Shown here: positions 10,011 through 19,745 of the stretch, in pieces | Layout of the letters: each line of letters starts with the position of its first letter | Numbering within the stretch: the stretch's first letter is position 1 | From: Bacteroidota bacterium | GTDB lineage: Bacteria > Bacteroidota > Ignavibacteria > UBA10030 > SZUA-254 | Direction of reading: 5' to 3' | NCBI GenBank assembly: GCA_020056225.1 | Contig: JAGVIE010000044.1 | Location: forward strand, 79,420-143,419 | Length of the DNA: 64,000 bases | Notes under the pieces: generated by a model | What the model saw: the letters and a program-made list of their open reading frames with translations, nothing else | The model's database searches: none | What the model was told of the DNA's origin: nothing | Translations under genes and position numbers: made by a program

Positions 10011-10679
10011 ATGAAAATTCTCGCGCTTACCGACATCCATTCCGCCTACCAAAAGGCAAATGAAATAATTTCCAAAGAATCTCCTGACGTTCTCATCATA
10101 GGCGGGGATTTAACGAATGTCGGTACGATGAAGGAAGCTGAGGATGCACTCAAGAGCTTTCAGAAATTCAATCCAAGACTTTTATGCCTTGCCGGAAATA
10201 TGGACTTGCCGCAGCACGACGACTTGTATGATCGTCTGGGTATTTCTCTGAATGCTTGCGGGGTTATTCTTGAACACATTGGATTTTTCGGCGTATCATC
10301 AGCGCCAATATCGCCGCTTCATACTCCATACGAAATAACCGAAAAGGAAATATCCGTCAGGATTCACAAAGGATACAAGCAAGTTCAGCACACCGCTAAA
10401 AAAATTCTCGTATCACACGCGCCGCCGTACGGCACTAAAGTCGATATTATTCATTCGGGTATTCATGTAGGCAGTACCGCTGTCCGTGAGTTCATTGAAG
10501 AACATAATCCTGACGTAGTTATATGCGGGCATATTCACGAGAGCCGCGGGCAAGATATTATAGAAAATACCAGGATCGTGAATTGCGGTACTGCAAAGCA
10601 GGGAAATTATGTTATTGTGGAAATTCTAGGAGAAAAAATTGAAATTACAAATCTGCAGCATTTCAGTTACAGCTTATAA
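10011..10679 (+). CDS. metallophosphoesterase
   Basis: The 222-residue protein shows the calcineurin-like metal-binding set: TDIHS, GGDLTN, AGNMD, HAPP and CGHIHESRG. The third motif has Met where GNHD is usual, a variation also seen in archaeal-type single-domain phosphoesterases. It probably hydrolyses a phosphodiester or phosphomonoester; the substrate is unknown. I start it at 10011 rather than the open ATG at 9939, because MKILALTDIHS is the canonical N-terminus and the longer frame overlaps yjbQ on the other strand. A strong hairpin follows the stop. Confidence 0.85.
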   Translation: MKILALTDIHSAYQKANEIISKESPDVLIIGGDLTNVGTMKEAEDALKSFQKFNPRLLCLAGNMDLPQHDDLYDRLGISLNACGVILEHIGFFGVSSAPISPLHTPYEITEKEISVRIHKGYKQVQHTAKKILVSHAPPYGTKVDIIHSGIHVGSTAVREFIEEHNPDVVICGHIHESRGQDIIENTRIVNCGTAKQGNYVIVEILGEKIEITNLQHFSYSL

Positions 10680-10685
10680 ACAACG

Positions 10686-10712
10686 AAAGCGGCAAGTTCA
10701 TTGCCGCTTTCT
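10686..10712 (+). terminator. hairpin terminator after the phosphoesterase gene
   Basis: AAAGCGGCAA at 10686-10695 pairs perfectly with TTGCCGCTTT at 10701-10710 around a five-base loop. It lies just after the phosphoesterase stop and between convergent genes, and its A-rich left and T-rich right flanks suit termination in either direction. Confidence 0.7.
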
Positions 10713-10825
10713 GCGCACATTCATATTCCCGTCTTTTCTTATTTAATTATCCGGGTTATTCTCTTCCCTCTTCTCTTATTGCTCACCTTTTTTCTCAAGC
10801 TGTTTTACGTTGTGTTCATCGACTT

Positions 10826-12157
10826 TTATAACCGGTCTAAAAGCTTTTTAAGTTCTTCACTAGCTTTTGAAATCGTATCCCGCTCATCAATCGTGCAATA
10901 TTCTTTTTGCCTATAGACCCATTTGCCATCGATCATAACGGAATCGACATTCTCGGGAGAAGATGAAAACACAATCGATGAGTATATGTTTGATTGCTCC
11001 GAATAAGGGTTTTGAATATGGGAAAGGTTTAGAATTGTAATATCGGCTTTTTTACCAACTTCAATACTGCCGATTTCACTCTCAAGCCCGAGCGCTTTCG
11101 CGCCATTGATAGTTGCAATATCGAAAATAGTTTTGGCATCCATCGCAGCCGGACCATGAAACGGTTTCTGCAACAAAGAAGCAAGCCGCATTTCCTTGAA
11201 CATGTCCAAATTATTATTGCATGGCGCGCCATCTGCGCCCAAAGATATTGTTATGTTTTTCTGCATAAGTCTTGGTATGTTGGCGATGCCGGAGCCAAGC
11301 TTTAAATTCGATGAAGGACAGTGAGATATATTGGATTTTGTTGCCTGAAGTATGTTCACCTCATTTTCATTTAGATGAATGCAGTGAGCAAGACATGAGC
11401 GCTCAGACAACAACCCCAGGTGATGCAGAAATTCAACATTATCCATTTTACATCTGCGGCGAACGGTCTCAAGCTCTACCAGATTCTCGGATGCATGAGT
11501 ATGAAACAACATACCTGTGAAATCATTGGTCATTTCATAGGCATCACGCATGAGAGTATCCGAACATGAAAGGACAAATCTCGGGGCAACCGCATATTTA
11601 ATTCTGTCGTTGTATGTGTTGTGCCAACTTTCGGCAAGAGCGAGAGTCGATTTGAGCGAATCTTTTGTCGGTTCTTTTAATCCGGGAAAAATATCGTTCA
11701 CATCCATCATTGCTTTACCTACAAACGCGCGCAAGCCCGTTTCACTAATCGCTCGGATAATTTCCTCTTCATAGTTGATGCTTCCCATATCGAGAATAGT
11801 TGTCGTCCCCGATCTGATTAGTTCGGCAATTCCAGCTTTCGCTGAATAATACATGGATAGTTCGTTATGCGCGGCTTCCATCGGAAATATTTTTTCCCGA
11901 AGCCAATCTATGAGTTGAAGATCGTCAGCCAGCCCACGAAATAATGTTTGACAGAGATGCACATGAGTTTGAACGAATCCCGGAATTATTACCAATCCGC
12001 TGGCTTTAAAAATTTCGACATCTGTATTCCGCGTACTCTTGTCTTCGGGGACAATATCTTTAATCCGATTATTGTCTATTAGAAGCGAGGTGTCCTTGAG
12101 GATATCTCCACTGTGATTTCCCGTGATTATTGTTCCGCCTTGAATAAGTATCGACAT
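10826..12157 (-). CDS. amidohydrolase, 5'-deoxyadenosine/S-adenosylhomocysteine deaminase-like
   Basis: The 443-residue protein is a subtype of the amidohydrolase superfamily with HxH at H65/H67 (VQTHVHLCQTLFRGLADDL), a later HTHASEN, LAHCIHL and the GADGAPCNNNLDMF aspartate motif. This pattern, including the DDLQLIDWL segment, is typical of MtaD/SsnA-like deaminases that remove the 6-amino group from 5'-deoxyadenosine, methylthioadenosine or S-adenosylhomocysteine. Exact substrate is inferred. It stands apart from the nucleobase operon at 37-44 kb, so I do not link it to that cluster. Confidence 0.85.
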   Translation of the reverse strand: MSILIQGGTIITGNHSGDILKDTSLLIDNNRIKDIVPEDKSTRNTDVEIFKASGLVIIPGFVQTHVHLCQTLFRGLADDLQLIDWLREKIFPMEAAHNELSMYYSAKAGIAELIRSGTTTILDMGSINYEEEIIRAISETGLRAFVGKAMMDVNDIFPGLKEPTKDSLKSTLALAESWHNTYNDRIKYAVAPRFVLSCSDTLMRDAYEMTNDFTGMLFHTHASENLVELETVRRRCKMDNVEFLHHLGLLSERSCLAHCIHLNENEVNILQATKSNISHCPSSNLKLGSGIANIPRLMQKNITISLGADGAPCNNNLDMFKEMRLASLLQKPFHGPAAMDAKTIFDIATINGAKALGLESEIGSIEVGKKADITILNLSHIQNPYSEQSNIYSSIVFSSSPENVDSVMIDGKWVYRQKEYCTIDERDTISKASEELKKLLDRL

Positions 12158-12557
12158 CTAATTACCGATCTTGTTGAATGGTTATTTTATCTCATGCAAT
12201 TATTACGGCAGCACGACCATCAAATATAACAAACGTAAAACAAAAAACAAGATATTCTATTAATGATACAATCAGATATACTGGAATTTTCCCAGCGCGT
12301 TAATCGTTCAATGTTTTTCAATTACTCACGATGCAGGATGAGTGTGCTGCTTCCACTTATGGGTTCATGCATATTGATGCAAGAGAATAATTTGCAGGTG
12401 GGCTGGTTCTGATGCGGTTTATTTAGAGATTATTGAAACAGGCAGAAATAATTGTCACTGTGCGTGCGATTGATATCATATAATAAGATAACCCTGATCC
12501 CCTATGAGATTGGTATCACCGGATGATTAACCTGAAAAAAAATCTCCCAAACGTATC
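12158..12557. other. 400-bp intergenic gap with no convincing feature
   Basis: Both flanking genes are on the minus strand, so this stretch should hold the promoter of the amidohydrolase gene and the 3' region of the coiled-coil response-regulator gene. I see only very short open frames, no clear hairpin terminator and no RNA-gene signature. Confidence 0.5.
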
Positions 12558-15233
12558 TTAGTTTAACCTCATAGAACGGTATCGTCTCAATTTTCCTTCT
12601 ATTGTGGCAATCAGAAGATCGGGATCCATAGGCTTCGTCAGGTAATCATCGACACCGAGTTGTACCCCGGAGCGGATAATCACTCCATCCTGAAGAGCGC
12701 TCATAAACACAAATGGAATATTGCGTAAGTTTTCTTGTTCTTGGACAGCTTTAAAAAATTTAAACCCGTCAAGTTCTCCCGGACCAAATTTAATATCGCT
12801 TAATATTAAATCAAACGATTGAGATTGCAACAATTCAAGCGCACTATTTATGTCAGGTGCAGTTAACACATGATAATCACAATCGACTAATATATCCTCA
12901 AGCGATTTAAGCAGCAAAAGATCATCATCAACTACAAGAAGACGCCCTTTTGTTGCATGCCGTTGGAAACATGAAATTATATACGGCTCTAATTTTGTCG
13001 CTTCCTCAGGTGTTATGTTGAATTGTTGTTTCAAACTATCGAGCGCTTCAATATTTCGAGCTTCAATTTGACCTGAGAGTATTTTCTTCTCTAAATTTTT
13101 GGAATATAATTCTAATCGAACATCGGATTCAATCACGAGGTGGTCGTCGAAGGTCAATTCCAACAGTTCCTTCAATTGCATTAACGCACGGGCACCATCG
13201 ACTGAAGGCTGACCACTCTGGTAACATTCCAACATCTTTATTTTGTAGAGCGCTACCCTTTCCGTTTTAGATTCTGGCACCTTCGCTCCAAGCAGATCCA
13301 TTTTATTGTCATATTCTTCAGCAATCCTTTCCAGCCGTGATAAAAATGCTTGCTCCATCTCGTTTCTTAAATCGATCCGTATTTTTTGGATTTGCTCGTT
13401 TTGTTGCTGAATCATCTGCTCGTATTCTGCTTCATATTTTTTCTTCTCGGCTTCGATTCGAGCTTCTGCTTCTACTTGAATTTTTCTTCGTTCTTCGTCG
13501 ATTTGAATCTCGAATTTTTTCTGAAACTCTTTCTCTAATTCTTCTCGATACGCAATCCGTTTCTGCGCAAATTTTTCTTCCTCAATATCCTGCAAAATAC
13601 GAAGTTGTTCCTGCACCCGTTTATCAATAACATTATTCAGCTCAATCTGCCTCAATGAATAAGATTCTTCAAGTTTAACCTTCTGCGCATCAAACTGTTG
13701 TCGTAAGGCATCTTCTTCTTTCGAAAACCTCTCCTTAAATTCATCCCGCAACTTAGCCTCAATTTTTTCACGCTCCATCTGCAATTGCTGCCGGCTTTGT
13801 TCCTGGAATAAAGTTTCGGTTTTTCTGAGAGATTCCAGCAACTTACGGTTAAACTCATCCTTCAATGATTGTTCACGGTCGTTGAATGCCTGCTTTTCTT
13901 TCGCTAATAATTCCTCCTGTTCTTTCTTAAACTTTTTCTGAAGATTCTTGATCTCAGATTCATATTGTTCATTCATCTCCGCTTTCATTTTATTTTTAAT
14001 GAGCGCGGTTTTTTCCAGATGTTGTTCCTCTAAGCGTTTTCCGGCTTTGACAATTTCGTTTTCAAGTCGATTTTTCTCAGCTTCGATGATTTTCTCTGCT
14101 TCAGCTTGAATCTTTTCGTGTTCTTCGGCAGCTTTACGTTCATATTTTAACTGAAACTCCGATTCAAGTTCCTTGCGGACGGCAGTATATTTCTTTTCAA
14201 ACTTCTCTTCCTCGGTTGCCCGCACAAGATCGAATTGATCTTTCACCTTCTTTTCAACATCTGCGTAAAGTTGTTTCTGTTTTTCTTGAAATGATTCCTC
14301 CTGTTTGATCTTCGTTTCATTGAACTCTTTTGAAAGAGACTGCTTTTCTCTTTCAATATCTGTTTTGAATTCTAAGGCTAATTCTTCTTTAATTTTCTCC
14401 CGTTCAATTTCCAGTTGCCGCCAGTTTTGATCGTGAAAAGCAGTCTCGGTATCATTCAGCACTTCGCGCAGCTTCTGATTGAATTGGGTTTCCAGCAACC
14501 GCTCCTGCTCCTGAAGGGTGGAGTGTTCCCTTGCTAACAATTCCCCCTGTTCATGTTTATAGCGCTGTTCGAGAGATCGTAAATCATTTTCATATTGACT
14601 TACAAGTTCTTTTTTCATTTCATTTTCGATGAAGGCAATCTCAACTTCGTGCTGTTGATTAAGGCGCTCCTCAGATTTAGCAACCTCTTCATCTAATTTT
14701 GTCTGATATTGCTGTTCCAACTGTTTTCGAGCTTCCTCAATCTGATGCTCAAATTTCACTTTGAGCGTTTGCCTCTGATGCTCGAGCTTCTCATGTTCCT
14801 CTGCGAGAGCCTTTGCGGCATGCTCTTCAGCTTTGCGAAGTTCCTGTGTGTATTTCGATTTGTACTCAGATTCAATTTGCTGGCGAAGTTTCTGCTCCAG
14901 CATTTCCCGGCTGACAATATTTTCCTCGTTCAGCTTCGGTGAAATCGGGGGTTTCTGTTTGATTGGATCGGCAGTCGCCTGGAATCCTGGTTTATGCTTC
15001 AATTGACCGTGGGATTTTTTACTTTCGAAGAGCGATATACGTTCTTCAAATGCGATGATGAAGGGATTACGAGGTTCAATTTTTTTTGCTTCGGCAACTT
15101 GGATTTTGGCTTCATCGAACTTTTCCTCGATGATAAGCTTGTCCGCTTGTCTTAAATATTGGCGAAAGATATCCCGGCTTGAATCCGATGAAATTGAAGG
15201 TGAATTCTTTGAAAATGAAATACTATTGTCCAA
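12558..15233 (-). CDS. giant coiled-coil protein with C-terminal receiver domain
   Basis: The 891-residue protein has a TPR-like helical start (about 22-70), a Pro-rich linker, then an uninterrupted Glu/Lys/Gln-rich coiled coil from about 110 to 645. Within it residues 191-400 and 401-610 are a tandem duplication with an exact 210-residue period, for example DTETAFHDQN at 261 against KTETLFQEQS at 471. A helical region (about 655-760) leads to a complete receiver domain (765-885): acidic triad D769-D771, phosphoacceptor D813 (ILSDIK), Ser845 and Lys867. It looks like a phosphorylation-controlled scaffold; partner kinase and function are unknown. No membrane segment is seen. Confidence 0.85.
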   Translation of the reverse strand: MDNSISFSKNSPSISSDSSRDIFRQYLRQADKLIIEEKFDEAKIQVAEAKKIEPRNPFIIAFEERISLFESKKSHGQLKHKPGFQATADPIKQKPPISPKLNEENIVSREMLEQKLRQQIESEYKSKYTQELRKAEEHAAKALAEEHEKLEHQRQTLKVKFEHQIEEARKQLEQQYQTKLDEEVAKSEERLNQQHEVEIAFIENEMKKELVSQYENDLRSLEQRYKHEQGELLAREHSTLQEQERLLETQFNQKLREVLNDTETAFHDQNWRQLEIEREKIKEELALEFKTDIEREKQSLSKEFNETKIKQEESFQEKQKQLYADVEKKVKDQFDLVRATEEEKFEKKYTAVRKELESEFQLKYERKAAEEHEKIQAEAEKIIEAEKNRLENEIVKAGKRLEEQHLEKTALIKNKMKAEMNEQYESEIKNLQKKFKKEQEELLAKEKQAFNDREQSLKDEFNRKLLESLRKTETLFQEQSRQQLQMEREKIEAKLRDEFKERFSKEEDALRQQFDAQKVKLEESYSLRQIELNNVIDKRVQEQLRILQDIEEEKFAQKRIAYREELEKEFQKKFEIQIDEERRKIQVEAEARIEAEKKKYEAEYEQMIQQQNEQIQKIRIDLRNEMEQAFLSRLERIAEEYDNKMDLLGAKVPESKTERVALYKIKMLECYQSGQPSVDGARALMQLKELLELTFDDHLVIESDVRLELYSKNLEKKILSGQIEARNIEALDSLKQQFNITPEEATKLEPYIISCFQRHATKGRLLVVDDDLLLLKSLEDILVDCDYHVLTAPDINSALELLQSQSFDLILSDIKFGPGELDGFKFFKAVQEQENLRNIPFVFMSALQDGVIIRSGVQLGVDDYLTKPMDPDLLIATIEGKLRRYRSMRLN

Positions 15234-15453
15234 TTTATTCCCCTTATAAAGAAAATTCCCTGTGTTACGATAGTCAACCTTTTAAGGATGCCATCTTATA
15301 ATTTTCAATGAGTTAAATATACAAAAATGATAATAAATGTCAAATGATTGAAGTTAGACTCTAATTTATTGGCAGTTATGTAAATTTGACATTTATCAAA
15401 AAAAACGCTAATTTCAGCACAAAAGATATGTTAGATTTTAGAGATATCAAGAG

Positions 15454-16158
15454 ATGAAAATCATTCGAACATATACAAAGATTATTGCCTTTCTGATACT
15501 GATCAATTCATACTTTGTCAGCGCTCAAATGTATGAAAGAAAAATTATCGAATATGTTAGAATGGTATCAAAAGGACAAAGCATACAAGTTGCATCGAAG
15601 TTACCCGATCTTAAAAAGAAGATCCCTCGTTCGGCAGGATTGATATATATCGAAGGTTTAGTCGCTACCAGAGGAGATGAAGCAATTCGTTGTTTCAGCA
15701 TAATCGCCGACAGCTTTCCTCACAGCGAATGGGCAGACGACGCATTGGCAAGGTTATTTGAGTATCATCAAAATTCCGGCGAACCGAATGAAGCAGAAGG
15801 TAATTTCGAACGTCTCCGGTCGGAATACCCTGCATCACCGTATCTCTCAACAAACTATTTGCGGGATATCAGATTCTCTGATTATCAACCTCAGCAAGAA
15901 CAGGGAAACGATTATGCGGTACAAATCGGGGCATTTTCAATCCGAGAAAATGCAGAGAAATTACAGCAGCGTTTCAGTTCAGAAGGATATAATGCAGATG
16001 TATATGAGAATCTCCTCGATGGAAAAAATTTATTGTTTCTCGTTTGGGTAGGTTCCTTCAGCAATAATGAAGAAGCCCAACGTGTACAGGGAGAGATAAA
16101 AGCAAAATACAATATCGACGGGCTTATCCGTACACGGAGTTCATGGAAAAAATGGTAG
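15454..16158 (+). CDS. exported TPR-like protein with SPOR domain
   Basis: The 234-residue protein begins with a signal peptide (IIAFLILINSYFVSA). A central region with tetratricopeptide-like helices (FPHSEWADDALARLFEYHQNSGE, then FERLRSEYPASPYL) precedes a C-terminal SPOR domain (about 152-228: YAVQIGAFSIRENAEKLQQRFSSEGY, then FLVWVGSFSNNEEAQRVQGEIK). SPOR domains bind denuded peptidoglycan at division sites, so a periplasmic cell-wall role is likely. Its partner proteins are not evident locally. Confidence 0.85.
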   Translation: MKIIRTYTKIIAFLILINSYFVSAQMYERKIIEYVRMVSKGQSIQVASKLPDLKKKIPRSAGLIYIEGLVATRGDEAIRCFSIIADSFPHSEWADDALARLFEYHQNSGEPNEAEGNFERLRSEYPASPYLSTNYLRDIRFSDYQPQQEQGNDYAVQIGAFSIRENAEKLQQRFSSEGYNADVYENLLDGKNLLFLVWVGSFSNNEEAQRVQGEIKAKYNIDGLIRTRSSWKKW

Positions 16159-16357
16159 TATTTTGAAGGTAATAATGAAAATAGAATAAATTTATTTTAC
16201 CGGGCATTTACCATATCTCTCAAAATATCATCGCCTCCCGGTGAGATTTCAGCTCTTGCATATCTCTTAAATTTTGCTAAATTATTGCATTAGACAAACT
16301 TCCACATCTCTGAATTAAATGGTTGTACCGTTTTTCATTTCGTTGAAAGGAAATAAA

Positions 16358-18430
16358 ATGACTCGAAAATTTTTTATATTACTACTCTTCACATTTCTTT
16401 CGCTCACTCCCAATTTAACGCTGAATGCCCAACAGAAAAGATCTCTCGAGATTGAAGACCTTTTCCGCATTAAGCGTGTTACCGATCCGCAACTTTCACC
16501 TGATGGAAAATGGATCGCATTTGTAATAACTGAAGTTGACAAATCCGCAAACAAAATGAATAGCGATCTTTATCTCATTTCATCAACGGGCACAGGTATG
16601 AGGAAATTTACTTCGCACCCGGGCAACGATGTCAATCCACGGTGGTCACCGGACGGCAAAACGATTGCCTTTGTGTCAAACCGTTCGGGAGATGGACAAA
16701 TATGGCTTATCGGAGTTAATGGCGGTGAAGCTCGACAATTAACAACACTTTCAACTGGTGCGTCAAATCCGGTCTGGTCGCCGGACGGAAAAATGATCGC
16801 TTTTGTTTCAACGGTATCTCCCGAGTTCTCCGATAAACCATTCAAGGAAAGTGACGAGCTAAACAAAAAGAAAGATGAAAATAATGCTAAGAGTAAGATC
16901 AAGGCTCATATTATGACAAAGCTTTTATATAAGCATTGGAATGCCTGGGTCGACGATAAACGCCAGCATATATTTGTAATCTCAATTGATGGCGGCGAAC
17001 CAAAGAATATAACGCCGGGTGATCGCGACGCAGTGCCAACTTCCTCAACATTTTCTGCCGGCGACGATTTTGCTTTTTCTCCCGATGGGAAAGAAATCGC
17101 CTATACTGCTACTCCAACCGATAATGAAGCCTGGAATACTAACCACGATATCTACACTGTATCTATAGATGGAACCGATCGAAAACAAATTACAACAAAT
17201 CCCGCGGCGGATGGATTTCCACGCTATTCATCAGACGGAAAATATATCGCCTACCGCGCCCAGCGTCAGCCCGGGTTTGAAGCAGATAAGTTTGAACTAA
17301 TGCTCTATAATAGAGCGACGGGTAAAATTGAGAGTCTCTCCGAACAATTCGATGCGACAGTTCAGGCATTTCAATGGACATCGGATGGAAGCAGAATTTA
17401 TTTTGCTTCAGAAGAAAAAGCGAATCAGCAAATTTATTATCTCTCAGTAAAAAATAGAAAGGTTACTAAAATAGTCGAGAACGGCGTTAATGGAGATGTG
17501 AGTGTTTCTGCCGATGGGAAAACGATTTGCTTTTCCCGCCACACGCTTTCAAGACCAACAGAAATTTATTATTCTTCAGCAGATGGGAATAATATAAAAA
17601 AACTTACCGGTGTAAACGACGAACTCTTCAGCAACATTGTGATGAATGAAGCCGAGAACGTTACTTTCACCGGCGCGGCGGGTACTCCTATTCAATCGTG
17701 GTTAATCAAACCGCCGAATTTTAATCCGTCCATGAAATATCCTCTCGTTTATCTCGTACATGGTGGTCCACAGAATGCGTGGGAAAACGGTTGGCATTAC
17801 AGGTGGAACGCACAACTCTGGGCGGCACAGGGATATGTAGTGATGGCGCCCAATGCACGCGGTTCAACAGGGTTTGGTCAAAAGTTTGTCAATGAGATCA
17901 GTAGCGATTGGGGCGGTAAGGCATATGAAGATTTGATGAAGGGTGTTGAGTATGCAGAAACATTGCCTTATGTCGATAAAGATAAAATGGCGGCGGCTGG
18001 CGCTTCTTACGGTGGTTACATGATGAACTGGTTCGCGACACATACAGGAAAATTTAAAACCATCATCACTCATGCGGGAGTTTATAATTTCTATTCGATG
18101 TATGGAACAACCGAGGAAGTCTGGTTCGATGAATGGGAACATGGCGGAACACCGTGGGATGTTCCTGAGGAGTACAACAAATTTTCGCCGCATGCTTACG
18201 CAAAAGAATTATTGAAATATAAGACCCCGATGCTCATTATTCACAATGAACTGGATTATCGGGTGCCTGTATCGGAAGGAATGCAATTGTTCACCACACT
18301 TCAGCGAATGGGAATTAAATCAAAATTTTTGTCATTCCCCGACGAGGGACACGGAGTTCTCAAACCTCAGAACAGCGAGTTGTGGCATAAGACGGTTTTT
18401 GAATGGTTAGCAGATTATCTTAAAAATTAA
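16358..18430 (+). CDS. S9 family prolyl oligopeptidase-like peptidase
   Basis: The 690-residue protein has a signal peptide (MTRKFFILLLFTFLSLTPNLTLNA), WD40/TolB-like beta-propeller blades marked by repeated 'SPDGKxIAF' phrases, then an alpha/beta-hydrolase domain with the likely triad Ser549 (GASYGGY), Asp633 (NELDYRVP) and His665 (DEGHGVL). It probably cleaves short peptides in the periplasm, as acyl- or dipeptidyl-peptidases do. I use the ATG at 16358, preceded by GAAAGG, rather than the open ATG at 16319 because it puts the signal peptide at the true N-terminus. Confidence 0.94.
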   Translation: MTRKFFILLLFTFLSLTPNLTLNAQQKRSLEIEDLFRIKRVTDPQLSPDGKWIAFVITEVDKSANKMNSDLYLISSTGTGMRKFTSHPGNDVNPRWSPDGKTIAFVSNRSGDGQIWLIGVNGGEARQLTTLSTGASNPVWSPDGKMIAFVSTVSPEFSDKPFKESDELNKKKDENNAKSKIKAHIMTKLLYKHWNAWVDDKRQHIFVISIDGGEPKNITPGDRDAVPTSSTFSAGDDFAFSPDGKEIAYTATPTDNEAWNTNHDIYTVSIDGTDRKQITTNPAADGFPRYSSDGKYIAYRAQRQPGFEADKFELMLYNRATGKIESLSEQFDATVQAFQWTSDGSRIYFASEEKANQQIYYLSVKNRKVTKIVENGVNGDVSVSADGKTICFSRHTLSRPTEIYYSSADGNNIKKLTGVNDELFSNIVMNEAENVTFTGAAGTPIQSWLIKPPNFNPSMKYPLVYLVHGGPQNAWENGWHYRWNAQLWAAQGYVVMAPNARGSTGFGQKFVNEISSDWGGKAYEDLMKGVEYAETLPYVDKDKMAAAGASYGGYMMNWFATHTGKFKTIITHAGVYNFYSMYGTTEEVWFDEWEHGGTPWDVPEEYNKFSPHAYAKELLKYKTPMLIIHNELDYRVPVSEGMQLFTTLQRMGIKSKFLSFPDEGHGVLKPQNSELWHKTVFEWLADYLKN

Positions 18431-18457
18431 GTAAAACTTAATGATCGAGTAATTACA

Positions 18458-18847
18458 TTGAGTTTTAAATTTAGTTTGAATTGGCTTGCTCCATTGTTCG
18501 GATTACTTCTGTCGGGTTGCATGAATAGTGAAATAATAAAACCGGATTATGTTGAGGTATACAAAGATCACGATATAGTTGTGCGCCTAAAGGGCAGTGA
18601 AAAGGTCGCCCTAAAAGAAGGACAATACTCCATTAAAGAAAAATTAGGCATCCGCTACATAGAGGGGAACGGTATACGATACGCTGTCCAACAGAATGGA
18701 TCATTGTTATCTCAACCTTTTGAAGGAGCTATATCTCTTGATGAGATACAATCAATCGAAGTTCAAGAATTCTCAAACATTAAAACATCAATATTAATCG
18801 CCATCATATTGGTTCCTGTATCAATAATATTATATGGTCTACGTTGA
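18458..18847 (+). CDS. small lipoprotein with C-terminal membrane segment
   Basis: The 129-residue product starts at TTG 18458. Residues 10-21 form a lipobox (LFGLLLSGC, Cys21), so the mature protein should be lipid-anchored; an unusual second hydrophobic stretch at 110-128 (SILIAIILVPVSIILYG) would also span or dip into a membrane. No family was recognised. It lies 27 bases after the S9 peptidase and ends 19 bases before pyrF, so it may belong to that transcript. Confidence 0.65.
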   Translation: MSFKFSLNWLAPLFGLLLSGCMNSEIIKPDYVEVYKDHDIVVRLKGSEKVALKEGQYSIKEKLGIRYIEGNGIRYAVQQNGSLLSQPFEGAISLDEIQSIEVQEFSNIKTSILIAIILVPVSIILYGLR

Positions 18848-18866
18848 TTCAAAATGTAAATTTTAT

Positions 18867-19676
18867 ATGAACTTAATTACAAAACTTAGGAATATTCAAC
18901 GCAAGAACAACTCTCTACTTTGCATTGGATTGGATACCGACGTTTCCAAAATCCCGGCATCACTCAAGCATCATTCAAATCCGCAACTCGAATTCAATCG
19001 TCGTATTATTGAAGCGACCACAGATTTGGTTTGCGCTTATAAATTGAATCTTGCATTCTACGAATCGGCAGGCGAAAAGTATTATGAGACAATTCAGAAA
19101 ACGCTCGGGTATATTCCGGGGAAAATCATCACAATCGCCGACGGAAAGCGGGGCGATATCGGCAACACCGCAGAACATTATGCAAAAATTATTTTCGATG
19201 ATTGGAAATTTGACGCGGCTACGGTGAATCCGTACATGGGAAAAGATTCAATCGAACCATTCATCAAAAGCGAAGATCGTTGTGCGTTCATTCTCGCATT
19301 GACATCAAACCCCGGCTCGAAAGATTTTCAATATTTGAATGTCGAAGGCAAACCGCTATACGAGCATGTGGTTGAAAGTGCAAAGAAGTGGAATGCTAAA
19401 AACAACATAGGTCTTGTAGTCGGCGCTACACATCCGGCAGAATTGAAAAAGATCCGCTCCCTTGTTCCCGAAATGCCGTTATTGATTCCGGGAATCGGCG
19501 CTCAGCAGGGAGAGATGGAAGAAACTGTACGATCGGGCTGTGATCGGAACGGTGAACTCGCGTTAATAAATATAAGCAGAGGAATTATTTACGCTTCTCA
19601 AGCAGATGATTTTAACAAGAGAGCGAGGGAAGCAGCTTTAAAGTATAAAGAACAAATCAATAATTTCCGGGGATAG
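18867..19676 (+). CDS. pyrF: orotidine 5'-phosphate decarboxylase
   Basis: The 269-residue enzyme catalyses the last step of UMP synthesis. It shows the subfamily-2 active-site segment IADGKRGDIGNTAEHYA (the DxKxxDI array), the early LCIGLDTD and the late PLLIPGIGAQQGE phosphate-binding loop. Subfamily 2 proteins are about 270 residues, as here. I place the start at 18867 (MNLITKLRNIQ) because the longer frame overlaps the upstream lipoprotein gene. No other pyr gene lies nearby. Confidence 0.94.
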   Translation: MNLITKLRNIQRKNNSLLCIGLDTDVSKIPASLKHHSNPQLEFNRRIIEATTDLVCAYKLNLAFYESAGEKYYETIQKTLGYIPGKIITIADGKRGDIGNTAEHYAKIIFDDWKFDAATVNPYMGKDSIEPFIKSEDRCAFILALTSNPGSKDFQYLNVEGKPLYEHVVESAKKWNAKNNIGLVVGATHPAELKKIRSLVPEMPLLIPGIGAQQGEMEETVRSGCDRNGELALINISRGIIYASQADDFNKRAREAALKYKEQINNFRG

Positions 19677-19745
19677 ATAATACAGAAACAATAATCAGTA
19701 TGCAAAAAAGATTTCTATATTACCACCAGAGTTTAAGGAGGAACT

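Noticed and set aside
10826..12157. SsnA-like member of the ygeW/ygeY nucleobase cluster
   Set aside because: The amidohydrolase lies 25 kb away from that operon and fits deoxyadenosine/SAH deaminases at least as well.
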